From contig CM022297.1 in NCBI GenBank assembly GCA_011799875.1, positions 444,403,292-444,467,291 of the forward strand: a stretch of DNA of 64,000 nucleotides, in the 5' to 3' direction. Origin of the DNA: Thinopyrum elongatum. Its lineage: Eukaryota; Streptophyta; Magnoliopsida; Poales; Poaceae. Within the stretch, counting starts at the first letter, position 1, and each line of letters opens with the position of its first letter. The notes under the pieces are model-generated. The model made no database searches and had not been told where the DNA came from. It saw nothing but the letters and a program-made list of their open reading frames with translations. Shown here in pieces: positions 22,940 to 34,137 of this stretch. The translations under genes and the position numbers were made by a program.

Positions 22940-23540
22940 AGTCTGAAGAGATCTCACCAAGTACACCTTCTGACACACTTAACCTGCAGCTAAATGAATC
23001 AAACAGAACACAAAAATCAAATTAGTGTGCATCCAAATTTTATAACTGGCCCACATACTACGTAACAGGAACTGTTGTTTGTGCCATTAAGCTTAAATCA
23101 GTAGCACCAATTTTGTTTATCCGTAGAAGAATTTTAGTATTAAATCATGAAGAGTTCCATACCTGATACTGAAACATATGAACTCAAGAGAGTAACTAGA
23201 AGAGCGGTGACCCTAAACACAATTTGATGCTAGCCAACTCGAAGATCTGCTCAGCCTGGTCTGGGAACACCGTTACAAGCAGCAACAAGGCTGCATACAT
23301 GGATAAAACGACGGTTCATTACAGCACAAACCAGCAGAATTGCAAAACACTGTACACTAAAACAAGATTTCTTTAGTAAATTCTAGAGAGGATTCCAGAG
23401 ATCAGTGTACTGAATGTTGATACCTGGCTTCAGTGTCTGAAGACTTGAGGTGATGCAGGCTAGGTTCTAGAAGCCCTCTCGCTCCAATGCATCTGCAACC
23501 GCTGTGGACCTTCAGCAAAGATGCAAAAGCAAGAGTTAGC
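22940..23540 (-). other. Exon/intron-like segment in element T, perhaps a captured gene piece
   Basis: On the minus strand I see an acceptor-like TTTGCTGAAG near 23515, donor CAG before GTATCAAC near 23430, acceptor TGTATGCAG near 23292, donor TCAG before GTATGGAA near 23163, and acceptor GCTGCAG near 22985. The segment at 23292-23164 begins with a short hydrophobic frame but soon meets stops, so the putative exons look noncoding or decayed. I do not recognise the source. It may be a host gene fragment picked up by T, or T's own transcript. Confidence 0.3.
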
Positions 23541-24130
23541 TTCTAACGCTGAATCACCCAAATAAAAATGGTATCAAATTGGTTCCTCACAGAGAGCAAC
23601 CAGCCTGTGCAGGTTAACTGCACGTGCCCGCGGGCCGAACTGCATGGCTGCAGCAACTGCACCGCTGCTCTACAAGGCAGGATGAGGAGCCCTGTTGCCG
23701 CCATTGCTCTGTAGTGTCGGGGCAGCACGGCGCAACGGCGGCGGCGGAGATGCCCCCTAGTAGCGGGCAGAGGAGGTTAGTGTACCAGACGAGATTAGTG
23801 TACCTCATGAGGTTCTCCTAATTTATGGGGTTCAGTAGCAAACCATAATTTTTTTTCTTACAAATAAACTTCATCATTCTTTCATTAATTTTTTATGAAT
23901 TTTCTTACAAATGCAGTGCGGATGGGCGGGCGTCGACCTGGCCGTGCTTGCAGGAGGCCGTCGGGGCACGAGGTTGGACAGCCGGGGACCGTAGAATAAA
24001 GGATCTCACCGGATCTAGCTCGCCTCCATAGCCTGGGTGGATGGGGGGCCGCCATGTCCGAGCAGGGAAGCTCGATCTCGCAAGATCCGGCGCTGTCCGT
24101 GGGATCCTGCACGAGGGGCGCCGCTAACCC

Positions 24131-24286
24131 GGCGCCCGCACTCAGTGCGCTGCACGCACACGCCCACCGGACTGCACGTGCTCACCGTCCGCACTGCACG
24201 GGGGCGGTGCTGATCCGGCGCCCGCACTCAGCGCGCTGCACGCATGCGCCTACCGGACTGCATGTGCTCACCGTCCGCACTGCACG
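24131..24286. repeat. Tandem duplication, period 86 bp
   Basis: GGCGCCCGCACTCAG starts both copies (24131 and 24217), and each ends CCGCACTGCACG (24200, 24286). The 70-bp copies differ at about five positions. It lies in the GC-rich part of element T. Confidence 0.85.
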
Positions 24287-25639
24287 AGGGCTGAGGTGGT
24301 GCTCCTGCAGAAAAGGAACGGAGAAGGATGGTGGCGGGCAGGTGAGGCCGCGCGCCTCGTCGGGGTGGCTGTTGCCCTCCTTGCCGGGGTGGGTGTGCTC
24401 GTCGACGGTGGAGTGAGGAGGCCCACGACGGCATCCACCCAAATTGAACTACAAAAGCTCACCCCCAAATCAAAAAACAGAACTGCACTTAAACATCTGC
24501 CCAAATCAAAAAAGTGAACTGCACAAAATCAAACGGATGGCAGCCAAACTGCATCATCGTGCCTGCGCCGTGCTGCACTGCATCACCGCTTGGGGCCGAG
24601 CATCATTACTCGAGAAGATGCCCACGGCCAGATCTCACAAGAATCCCATGATTCCTAGGCGCAACACACAGTAGGTTGGCTCGATGGAGTAGGAGTCTCG
24701 CCGGAGGGAAGGGTCACCGTCCCCATCTGCATGAGCCTCCCTTCATCGTCAGTCTCCCCGTGGCCCTCTTCATCACACATGAGCCCGTCGGTGGCATTTT
24801 CCTTCGTCGGTGGGTTGTAGGAGCCATCATATAGCTCGAGGGAGGAGGATGGGTGAGGTCCAGAGGGGCGGAAGGGGCTCACTTGCTGTCCATCGGTCGA
24901 AAACAGAGCGGAGAGGAGCAGAAGTTGTGGTCCCCATGGCTCGACAGAGACAACATGTGGACCGCGGCTATGGGGCAAGCGAGCTGTTATTGGGAAAGAA
25001 GAGAACCACCCATGCAATCATCGTGGTGAATTTCTGCGCTGCACGCACACCCGCAAACGAACTGCATCATCGTGAGCCGCTCTGCCGAACTACAGGTGAA
25101 TCGAAGCAATTGAGTAGCTGGCGCACCCCGTGTGATTTGTTGTAGTGGCGAGGTCGAGCAGAAGGCATCCTGTAGCCGCCAAGGCGAGGCGCGGCTGCCA
25201 TCGTCATGGAGCTCGTCTCCAAGGGACTGCACGGGACGAGCTACTGGACCGCGTGCCTGGGCAAATGGATACGCACGCCTCGAGCAGCCATCGCCACCCC
25301 CGAGCTGCCCCTGGATCCCGGGTCTTGGCCGTCAGCGGCGGCCGTTTCGCGGCGGAGGCATGGTGGTCCGAGCCACTAGAGGTGTGTAGGGCCCCGTCGG
25401 GGTCGGGGCCCACCGCGGGGTTCCAGCGAGGTCGAGCTTGACGAGTGCGGCCACTGGTGGGGGAGGAGGCCATGGAGAAGGCGCGGGAGGGCAGGGGGCC
25501 TCAGATCCGTCAGTCGCCGGGGTCCAGGCGGAGGAATAGGGAAGGGGAAGGGCTCGCGCTGGGGTAGGTAGGGTGGCCGGCGGCGCAGCGCTTCTGGGCA
25601 GCCGACGGTGGATGTGGAGGTGCTGCTGGAGGCCACCGC

Positions 25640-25915
25640 GGCCAGTGCGTGGGGGTGCGGGAGCGCAGCGGGGAAGAAGGTGGGGGTGCGAGGGCCCCTA
25701 CAAGGAAGAATGTCGGTTGTGGGGGGCCATCGGGGAAGAAGGAGAAGGTGGGGGTGCGGGGTCCCCGGCATGGAAGAAGGTGGGGTGGGGGCGGCGGGGA
25801 AGAAGGTGGGTGTGGGTGCCCCGGCGGGGAAAAAGGTGGGGGATCGGGGGGTGGGTGCGTGTGTTTGAGGAAGGAAGAAGGTGGGGATGGGCACGGGGTG
25901 GGGTGGGGTGGGTGT
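25640..25915 (+). repeat. G-rich degenerate repeat of GGAAGAAGGTGGG
   Basis: At least six variants of GGRAGAAGGTGGGGG are strung together with G-runs of 3 to 6. Frames on either strand are Gly- or Pro-rich by composition only. The strand bias suggests quadruplex potential next to the right end of element T. Confidence 0.7.
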
Positions 25916-25981
25916 TAGCAGAATAAGATGTTTTGTGTGTAGAATAAGGGTCTTAAGGGTGTTAGCAGAATAGACCCACCC

Positions 25982-25987
25982 TATATA

Positions 25988-26045
<58 letters not shown>
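25982..26045. repeat. (TA)n microsatellite, right of element T
   Basis: About 64 bp of alternating TA with one TATTATA interruption near 25995. It pairs with 20975-21023. Confidence 0.95.
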
Positions 26046-26049
<4 letters not shown>

Positions 26050-26735
26050 CTTTCCTTTCACCGTGTTCAGCGTCTCGGATATTGCATTATATGCACCGGT
26101 TCCGAATTATGTCTTGGGTCAATGGTTGGGTTGCCCCGCTCGTGTGTTTACCTCCTTATGTTCCGCACGTTGGCTAAGAAGGTAAAGTGAGAACCACTGC
26201 GATTGTACTTCCGCCTAGTTCAGTCAAGTACCTCAGTGGAGAAAGCCAAAATCTGACTATCATAATACGCGAGAACTGGTTGGCGATCTGATGACAGGTC
26301 TTCAAACTAAAAATCGTTAGCGATTGTACCGTGTACTATGAAGGATTCGCCTTTGAATAAATCAAGTGATTGATGCTTGGCCCTCGGGTTCACCAAACAT
26401 CTCACCACACTGGGGGCTATTCACCAGCCCCCACAGTCAAGCTCGTATGGCTAAGTGAAAGTAATAGAGCCACATAGTCTGATTGCCTTGTTCCCCTCCT
26501 ACACTACCGCCTCCGAGCACCGAGACGTCGGCTAAGGGTTACAGTGCGGAGGATGGAACACCCCTTGTAGCATCTACGTGGGGGCTGAAGCCGACGACTC
26601 GTAACTTTCAGAGTGAAATGGCCGCACAGGAGTCAAAATTAACACAAAAACATGCAAGTATGATAACCCATACCAAACACAACCGCATTATAAAGCATAA
26701 GGTTCGACCACAGCTTCATACATAAAACGGCACAA
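26046..26735 (+). other. Noncoding linker of element D before the antisense gene
   Basis: Continues the linker from 20974. No frame is supported. CACTGGGGGCTATTCACCAGCC near 26410 resembles a second polypurine-type motif. The last part is the 3' flank of the reverse-strand gene. Confidence 0.5.
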
Positions 26736-29700
26736 TTACTCAAGGAGTACATTCTTCGAGCACCGCGCCTCTACTGCCCGGGCACCGTCCATCACGACGG
26801 AGAAGTACTCCTCTGGGCGCCCATGCTCCTTTCTAGCTGGAGGCAATCCGATGGCCATCTCGACGGGCTTGATCTTCGGCCAATGCACCATGGTCTTCGA
26901 GAACGCCATCCGACCCCCTCGATGCACACAGAGCGCTTAACGGCCTCAACACGGGCAGCTGAGTCACACAGCTTTGCCACAAGACCGAAATAGTTGCTCG
27001 GTATGGGTTCAGAAGGCCACAGCCGAACAGAAAGATCCTTCATGGTCGGCTCTGCCATGCAGTGCAGCTCCATCATTTGCTTCATTTGATTGACGAGGAG
27101 GGGAAGGTGCTCGGGCACCTGGATATGCGCCCAGAATAGCCTCAGCTCGGCGTCACCCTCCCGAGCCGTATAGTACCTTGATGCGCCAGCCGCACTCTTC
27201 GGGAGCTCCGCAAATGCTCCTGCGGAATGCCAGGCCTAGGTGAGCAACATGTATCTTTGGCCACCAAAGACACTTTGCAGTAAGTACTGCTTACCATTTG
27301 CACTCTGCTTTACTTGTCGGAGCTTCTCCCGGGCACACCGTGTCTCCGAACACGCCTCTTGGATCTCTGTCTTTATGTTCGCCAGCTCAGTGGCGTCATC
27401 CTTATTTTTCTTCTCAAGGTCCTCACATTTAGTGATGACATCCTTGAGTTCTTGCTGCACTTCGGCCAGCCTGGCCTCATGCTTCTCGCGCTCGGTCTTC
27501 ACCAATGCGAGTTTGGCAGCCGCTTGTTCGGCCGTCGTCCTTTGTTCGATGGCTTCCTTCTTGGCCTTTACCAGATCGGCCTTTAGGCCCTCGACCTCCA
27601 CGGAAGCAGCTGTAAATCACATTTTTCTTAGGGATACCCCGAATACTTTGCTTGAAAAAGACAATGACGGAATTACGTTTCGACCGGACTAACCTTGTGC
27701 CTCGTCAAACCACTTGTTAACGAGATCAAGCTCCTCATCGGAGATCTTAAGCTTCTGATTCATCTCGGCCAGCTCGGCGGCATTGGCGGCAACTGCCAAC
27801 GCTGATGCCTGCAACAACAAACCATGCCTCACATTTAGACTAATTGTTTGGACGATTTTTGAGTCTCAGATGGGGTTTTTCCAAAACTTGCCAGAGTCTC
27901 GGGGGCTGCTACATATAAGGATTGCTCAAATTTTACTTACAAAAAATACTCTTTACAAAAAAAAATTACTTTGTTTACCTTAAAGCCTACTAAGAGGCCA
28001 CCAAAAGCATCTTTTAGTCCGCCGTTAACAGACCGAACGCTTTGCAAAACTGCACCCATCAGGGTGCGGTGTTTTGCGACAATGGAGGAGCAGTTCATAG
28101 CCTCCTCCATCATGTCTGGCCACTCTACCGTGACTCGGCCCCCGGTGTTCGGCACTGGCGGGGGAGCCCCGACTCCCTCTTCGGCAGGAGGCAGCTGTGA
28201 CGCTTCGGAGGACCGTGAAGGCCCCGGAACTGTCTTCTGAGAGGGGTCAGCTAGCCCGAGCTCCTTTTCCTGGTCTTCGACAACCGAAGCATTAGCCTCG
28301 GCCATGTCGATGTCGCCATCACCCCCCGTGTTCAAAACGGGTGGGGTCCTTTGGGACAGCACCTCCCCGGTCTCTCCGATGACCAGAGGGGGTGCGGTGT
28401 CCGATGCGCCTCTGCTCTCCACCAGATCGGTTGGCGGAGAAGTGCCCTCCGACATTTGGTCATTGGGGAGGTTGCACGGCGGGCTGCAACACGAGAGCAC
28501 ACATATTTTTAGCCATGGCTAGGTAAAACCAACACCCGGACAGTCTTCGGATTCTCACCTTTCAGTGTGGGGTTTGACCTAGAAACCCTCTCCGGGATCT
28601 TCTCGGAGGCTGCAGACTCCTCATCACAGTCTGAACTGTCATGGAGCACGACCAGTTTGTCCCTGCTCCTCTTCTTTGAAGCCGGGGAAGGATGCTCTCC
28701 TTCGGCTTAGGATGATGCAGCTCTTTTCCTGGTGTGGGAGGAATCGCTTTCCTCCTCCTCTTCTTCTTCCTTCTCCCCCTCATGTGCAGAGGGGGCATGG
28801 GTGTCCCCGGACTTGGTGTCTGGAGGGACTCATGAGCGGAGACCCTCCCTGGCCTCCCTGGCGGGGTTCTTCTTCTTCTTCTTCTCCTTTTTCTTGGGCG
28901 CCTTGTAAGGCGCCACGGTCAGCATCTCTTCTAGCAGGGCCAACATGGGGTCTTTGGGTAGCGGGGCCGGACTATCCATCTGCATGACCTTCTTAAGCCA
29001 ACCCTGGGGAAATAAGAGGAAGGAGCTGAGGACCATAGTGGAAACGTAAATATCCGTACATAAATAGATTAAGTATTACGTTACCTCCTTGGGGGGTTCT
29101 CGGCATCGAGGCTGATGTCCTCCTTCTCGGTCGGCCAAGTCTTCTGCGGCTTGAACATCACCCTCCACAGCTTCTCGTGGGTGGTGCTATGGAAGTACTG
29201 CACGGTGCGGGGGTCTCTGGGCTTCCAGGACCACATTGGGGCGGTCCGAAGTTGGCAAGGCAGCAGACTGCTGTGGAGCATGATCTGGACCACGTTGGTC
29301 AGTGCGGCCCCCGCCTTTATCATATTGGAGATGCGTTTTTGCAGCACCTCCACCTTGGTGGTAGACCCCCAGTCAAGGCCTTTTTTGGTCCACGAGGTTA
29401 ACCTCTCGGGGGGTCTGGATCTGAATTCTGGAGCAGCTGCTCAGGTTGCCTCACGGGTCTCTATGATGTAGAACCACTCTTTTTGCCTGATCTTGACCGT
29501 GTCTACAAACACACCCTCCGGCCAACCGAGTCGGGTAAGCCTGCTCACCATGGCTCCCACGCAATTCGCATGCTGATCGTCGACGATCTTTGGCTTGATA
29601 TTAAAAACCTTCAGCCATAGGCCAAAGTGTCGCTGGGCACGAAGAAAGGCCTCACATATGGTGATGAAGGCCGAGACATGGAGAAAAGTGTTTGGAGCCA

Positions 29701-29953
29701 GGTCGTGAAAGTCGATCCCGTAGTAGAACATCAACCCTCGAACGAACGAGTGGAGTGGAAAACCCAGTACCCAGATATAGTGGGGAATAAACACCCCCCG
29801 TTCGCCGGCGTGGGGCGTCGGCACGACCTGGCCCTCCTCAGGGGCCTGATGAGCGATGTGGGAGGAGAGGGAGCCCGCTCGCTTCACGTCCTCGATGTCG
29901 TTGTTGGTGACACACGAGGCCTCCCACTTGCCCTTCGCTCCAGATCCGGCCAT
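26736..29953 (-). pseudogene. Antisense multi-exon gene of element D (Transposase_28/PF04195-like)
   Basis: Six exon-like blocks with consensus splice sites: 29953-29085, 29003-28559, 28483-27979, 27808-27694, 27609-27295 and 27219-26736. Exon 1 starts MAGSGAKGK at ATG 29953 and has VFIPHYIWVLGFPLHSFVRG and FHDLAPNTFLHVSAF, which I recognise as the 'putative gypsy type transposon' domain. Exon 2 is Lys/Glu-rich (KKKEKKKKK). Exon 3 is acidic and Pro-rich. Exons 4-5 form a coiled coil (LVKAKKEAIEQRTTAEQAAAKL). Exon 6 has AELRLFWAHIQVPEHLP and ends at 26738. Defects: TGA at 29441-29443 where I expect Trp, and a frame change near 26920. Such antisense genes occur in Tat-lineage elements; their role is unknown. 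Confidence 0.75.
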
Positions 29954-30061
29954 TGCCGAACTAGACTTTGCGGAAAGTTGAATTGGGGCGCTCGACCTCT
30001 GTAGATTGGGACGGGCTATGGCAAGAGGAAGAAGGCGTACGGGGATAATTGTGGCTGGTTT

Positions 30062-30069
30062 CTTTTATA
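30062..30069 (-). promoter_or_regulatory. TATA box of the antisense gene in element D
   Basis: The minus strand reads TATAAAAG 109 bp before the ATG at 29953. The leader between is pyrimidine-rich (CGCCTTCTTCCTCTTGCC). It mirrors the TATA box found in element A. Confidence 0.65.
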
Positions 30070-30530
30070 AGCAGTCGTGATACCAAGGGTCCTTTAAGTG
30101 CGCCGCCGACCTCGCCATTTCCCGATATACTCGTGGCGTTATGCGCGAGTAGGGTACTATGAATCATTGATCAAATCCCTTAAAAAGCGGGACACAATCT
30201 CCACCACGACGGGACGTACCATTGAAGGGGCTGCCTCGAGCCGCGCATCGATTCCTCATGTTTATGACCAGCCGCGACCCTTCGCCGAAAGTTGTCAGTC
30301 AAAAATACTGTTCACATTTGAACAGTTGGTATTCGGGGCTAAGTAAAATCACTAGTCAGGGATCTAGATACAGTTCGACGCATGGCCGGATTAGATCGAG
30401 TACTGTTTGAAGAATTAACTAGAGAAAGATTATTCTGAATACTCACAAGAAAGGGAACTCGCATGCAAGCCGGAGTCTACAGTCATGGGAGTTACAGGAA
30501 GCAGGCATTGAAGGCTAGTTCGGGGGCTTC
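30070..30530 (+). other. 3' noncoding end of element D with polypurine tract
   Basis: No frame is supported. It ends GTTCGGGGGCTTC (30518-30530) just before the LTR, the expected plus-strand priming site. It probably also holds the upstream promoter of the antisense gene. Confidence 0.6.
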
Positions 30531-30982
30531 TAAGGGAGTCCTGGACTAGGGGGTCCTCGAGTGGCCGGCCTAGTTCCCATGGGCCAGACTATTGAGGCAC
30601 ACTATGTCCGGACCGAAGACCTTTTGTGCCTTGGTGTGTGCTCCAAGTCAAGTTGGAAGATCCGGCGTTCCCTTGATGTAACCGACTATGCGTAAACCCT
30701 AGTACCCCTGGTGTCTACATAAACCAGAGGGTTTAGTCCATAGAGGCTAGAAGAACAATTCCCATCCTACTATCTAGGGTTTAGTTTGTCTGATCTCGTG
30801 GTAGATAAACTCTGTAATCCTCATATACACAAGCAATATAATGACGCAGGACGTAGGGTTTTACCTCTTAGAGAGGGCCCTAACCTAGGTAAATATCGTG
30901 TCCCACGTCCCCTGTTCCCCATCAATCCAAGATCCACAGTTCGGGACCCCCTACCCGAGATCCGCCGGTTTTGGCACCGACA
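30531..30982 (+). repeat. 3' LTR of element D (about 452 bp)
   Basis: Starts TAAGGGAGTCCTGGAC (the usual TG looks mutated) and ends GGCACCGACA. Contains CTACATAAACC near 30715 as a possible TATA region. Its length and text fit the small Tat-type LTRs common in wheat (Fatima-like, tentative). Confidence 0.75.
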
Positions 30983-32591
30983 CTCGCCAACCCAGTTGTC
31001 GTTCCCAAGAAGGGCAGAAAGGAGCGCATGTGCATTGACTTCACAAGCCTCAACAAGGCTTACCCTCAGGATCCATTCCCGCTCCAGTGCATCGACCAGA
31101 TGGTGGACTCCACTGGTGAATGCGACCTTTTGTGCTTCCTGGATGCTTTGTCGGGCTAACACCAGAGCAAGATGGCGACGGAGGATGTTGAAAAAATGAC
31201 CTTCATTTCGCTGTGCGGCATGTACTGCTACACCTGCATGCCCTTCGGCCTGAGGAGCGTCGGATCCACCTTCCAGTCGTAGATGCACATCACGCTGGGG
31301 CCGTAGCTGGGGAGGAACGCGGAGGCCTACGTTGACGACATCGTGGTTAAGTCGCGCGAGGCCAGCGCAAGGTGAGCTTGAGGCTTAATCCTGATAAGTG
31401 TGTCTTCGGGGTCCCCTCTGGCAACCTGCTCGGCTTCCTCGTCTCCCACCAAGGGATCGAGGCCAATTCCGAGAAGATCAAGGCCACTGAAAGATTGCGC
31501 CCCCTCAGACCCTCAAGGAGATGCAGAAGCTGGCAGGATGCGTGACTTCTCTGGGGCGCTACATCTCCAGGCTTGGCGAGCGTGCCCTGCCATTCTTCAA
31601 GCTGGTGAAGAATAAGTGTTCCTTTGAGTGGACCACCCCGGAGGTGGATGCAGCCTTCGAAGACCTCAAACCTCAAGGGGTACCTCACGAGCCCGCCCAT
31701 CATGGTGGCGCCATGCTTTCGCGAACCCTTGGTGCTCTACCTTGCGGCTATTCCGCATTCGGCCATTGCCGCGCTCATAGTGGTCCAGGAGGAGCACGTC
31801 AGCACCCAAGGGAGGCCCGACGGCCTCCACGAGACCTCGACGCTACAAGACGACGCTCTCGAGCTTCCTGCACCTTCTTCGCCTGGTGAAGTAACAGGGC
31901 CCCTTGCGCCCCACCAGGAGCGGGCCGTCGCCGACACCCCGCGCCTCGTCGAGCACCCTGTGTACTTCGTCAGCATGATGTCGTGGGATGCACGCGTATG
32001 CTGCCCTATGCAGTAGAAGCTCCTCCTCGTGCTCCTAGTCGCTTCCAGGAAGCTGCGCCATTACTTCCAGGGCCACCCTATCAAGGTTGTCTCAACATAC
32101 CCCCTGGAGAAGGTGCTACACAGCCCCAATGCCGCCGGCCGAGTCGCCGAGTGGAACATTGAGCTGCAAGCCTTCCAATTGGAGTTCTGTACCACTAGGG
32201 TCATCAAGGGAGTGGCACTTTCCAGTTTCGTAGTGGAATGGATGGATACCCGTGATGGGGAGCCTTGCGAGGACCAGTCCCTCTCGCCCGAAGATGAGGC
32301 GCCCACCGGTTGGATCATGCACTTCGATGGCGCCTTCTCTAGGCAGGACGTGAGGGCTGGGGTCGTGCTCGTTTCCCCGACCAAGGAGAAGCTCTACTAC
32401 GCCGTCCAGCTCTACTTCCAGCATGGCGAGAAGGTCTCCAATAACATTGCGGAGTAGGAGGGCCTGATCGCCGGCCTCAAGGCCGCTGCCAATTTGGGGG
32501 TCAAGCGCCTCACCATCAAGGGCGATTCCCAGCTCCTTGTCAACTTCTCCAACAAAGAGTACAAGCCAAAGTATGAGCATATGGCGGCGTA
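30983..32591 (+). pseudogene. RT and RNase H N-terminus of element E
   Basis: Starts inside RT at LANPVVVPKKGRKERMCIDF, then CFLDALSG followed by TAA (31157-31159). More stops lie near 31279 and 31304. The RT active site AEAYVDDIVVK (YVDD at 31328-31339) is intact. A deletion after SREASAR removes about 20 residues. Then come LNPDKCVFGVPSGNLLGF, LGRYISRLGERALPFFKL (frame change) and the connection domain HPVYFVS. RNase H shows MHFDGAFSRQ and IKGDSQLLV; a TAG at 32455-32457 interrupts it. The frame runs on across the solo LTR: MAAY before it joins LEEVRKLEKPF after it. Confidence 0.9.
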
Positions 32592-34137
32592 TGATACGAC
32601 TCCAACGTATCTATCATTTTTTATTGTTCCATGCTATTATATTATCTGTTTTGGATGTTTTATGTGCATTAATATGCTATTTTATATTATTTTAGGGACT
32701 AACTTATTAACCTAGTGCCCAGTGCTAGTTTCTTTTTTTTCTTTTTTTGACTTTACAGAAAAGGAATACCAAACGGAGTCCAAATGGAATAAAACTTTAC
32801 GGTGATTTTTCTTGGACCAGAAGAAACCCACGAGACTTGGAGAGGAGGCCACAAGTCGTAGGGGTGCTCCCTAGGGGGGGCACACCCCAGGGCTTGTGGG
32901 CCCCTCGGAGACCTTCCAACCCTGATTCCACCACTATATATTCGCAAATATTCCCCCTATACCAGATGGCACACCAAAAATACTTTTCCGCCGCCACAAG
33001 CTTCTGTTCCCGTGAGATCCCATCTTGGGGCCTTTTCCGGCACTCCGCCGGAGGGGGATTCGACCACGGAGGACCTCTACACCAACCTTGCTGCCCTTTC
33101 GATGATGTGTGAGTAGTTTACCACAGACCTACGGATCCATAGCTAGTAGTTAGATGGCTTCTTCTCTCTCTTTGATCTTCAATACAATGTTCTCCTCGAT
33201 GTTCTTGGAGTTTTATTCGATGTAATCTTCTTTTGCGGTGCGTTTGTTGAGATCCGATGAATTGTGGATTTATGAATATTATTTGAGTCTTCTCTGAACT
33301 CTTTTATGCATGATTGAGATAGCTTTGTATTTCTCTCTGATCTATCGATTTGGTTTGGCTAACTAGATTGATTTTTCTTGCATTGGGAGAGATGCTTTGT
33401 GATGGGTTCAATCTTGCGGTGTCCTCACCCAGTGACTGAAGGGGTAGCGAGGCACGTATTATATTGTTGCCTTTAAGGATAAAAAGATGGGGTTTATATC
33501 ATATTGCTTGATTTTATCCCTCTACATCATGTCATCTTGCTTAAGGCGTTGCTCTGTTCTTATGAACTTAATACTCTAGATGCAGGCAGGAGTCGGGTGA
33601 TGTGTGGAGTAATAGTAGTAGATGCAGAATCGTTTTGGTCTAATTATCACGGATGTGATGCCTATATTCATGATCATTGCCTTAGATGTCTTCATAATTA
33701 TGCACTTTTCTATCAATTGCTCAACCGTAATTTGTTTACCCATCGTATGTTTTCTTCAAGAGAGAAGCCTCTAGTGAAACCTATGGCCCCCGGGTCTATT
33801 TTCCAGCATATATTTTCAGATCTATAAACCAAAAAAAAAACAAAAATACCTTGCTCCAATTTATATATATTAACTTTATGTTACTATTTTACTTATCTTT
33901 TATACCTATCTCTATTAGATCTCACTCTTGTTCGTGACCGTGAAGGGATTGACAACCCCTTTTTCGCGTTGTGTGCAAGTGTTTGTTAGTTTGTGTAGGT
34001 GCATATATTGGGGACTTGGTTGTGCCTCCTACTAGATTTATACCTTGGTTCTTAACTGAGGGAAATACTTATCTCTACTTTGCTGGATCACCCTTTCCTC
34101 TTCAAGGGAAAAATCAACGCAAGCTCAAGAAGTAGCA
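32592..34137 (+). mobile_element. Solo LTR of family S in element E
   Basis: 1546 bp, starting TGATACG and ending AAGTAGCA. TSD GCGTA at 32587-32591 and 34138-34142 is perfect. No internal sequence remains, so the full element was lost by LTR-LTR recombination. A hairpin (CCACAAG/CTTGTGG, 32848-32899) lies 36 bp before the TATA box TATATATT (32935-32942). The ORF-like stretch near 33504-33827 is LTR sequence, not a gene. Confidence 0.95.

Larger units (their letters stand above)
21024..25981. mobile_element. Element T: DNA transposon inserted in a TA microsatellite
   Basis: A 4958-bp block lies between two (TA)n tracts. The left end reads GCTGGTATATTCTGCTAATA. The right end, reverse complemented, reads GGGTGGGTCTATTCTGCTAACA. 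These form an imperfect inverted repeat sharing TATTCTGCTAA. Any target duplication would be TA and cannot be separated from the microsatellite. Inside are about 170-bp tandem units, a field of GAACYGCATG motifs, an exon/intron-like segment on the minus strand and a GC-rich right third. No transposase frame is visible. The ends do not match Stowaway, CACTA or Helitron ends. The concept resembles rice Micron elements, which also sit in TA repeats, but I cannot claim homology. Confidence 0.6.
20002..30982 (+). mobile_element. Gypsy element D, non-autonomous, 5' part missing
   Basis: From left: end of protease, a noncoding linker split by a (TA)n tract that holds element T, a reverse-strand six-exon gene, polypurine tract and a 452-bp 3' LTR. 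No RT, RNase H or integrase is found between protease and LTR once T is removed (about 6 kb). The 5' LTR and gag are beyond element B, outside the window. The 3' LTR abuts the RT of element E, so D inserted into E. Confidence 0.8.

Noticed and set aside
25376..25918. Pro-rich and Gly-rich frames at the right end of element T
   Set aside because: They are direct products of the G-rich repeat; several frames are open at once, as expected from composition.
33504..33827. 107-codon frame in the solo LTR, repeated at 48315-48638
   Set aside because: Repeats because the LTR was duplicated; it lies in noncoding LTR sequence shared by all S-type LTRs.
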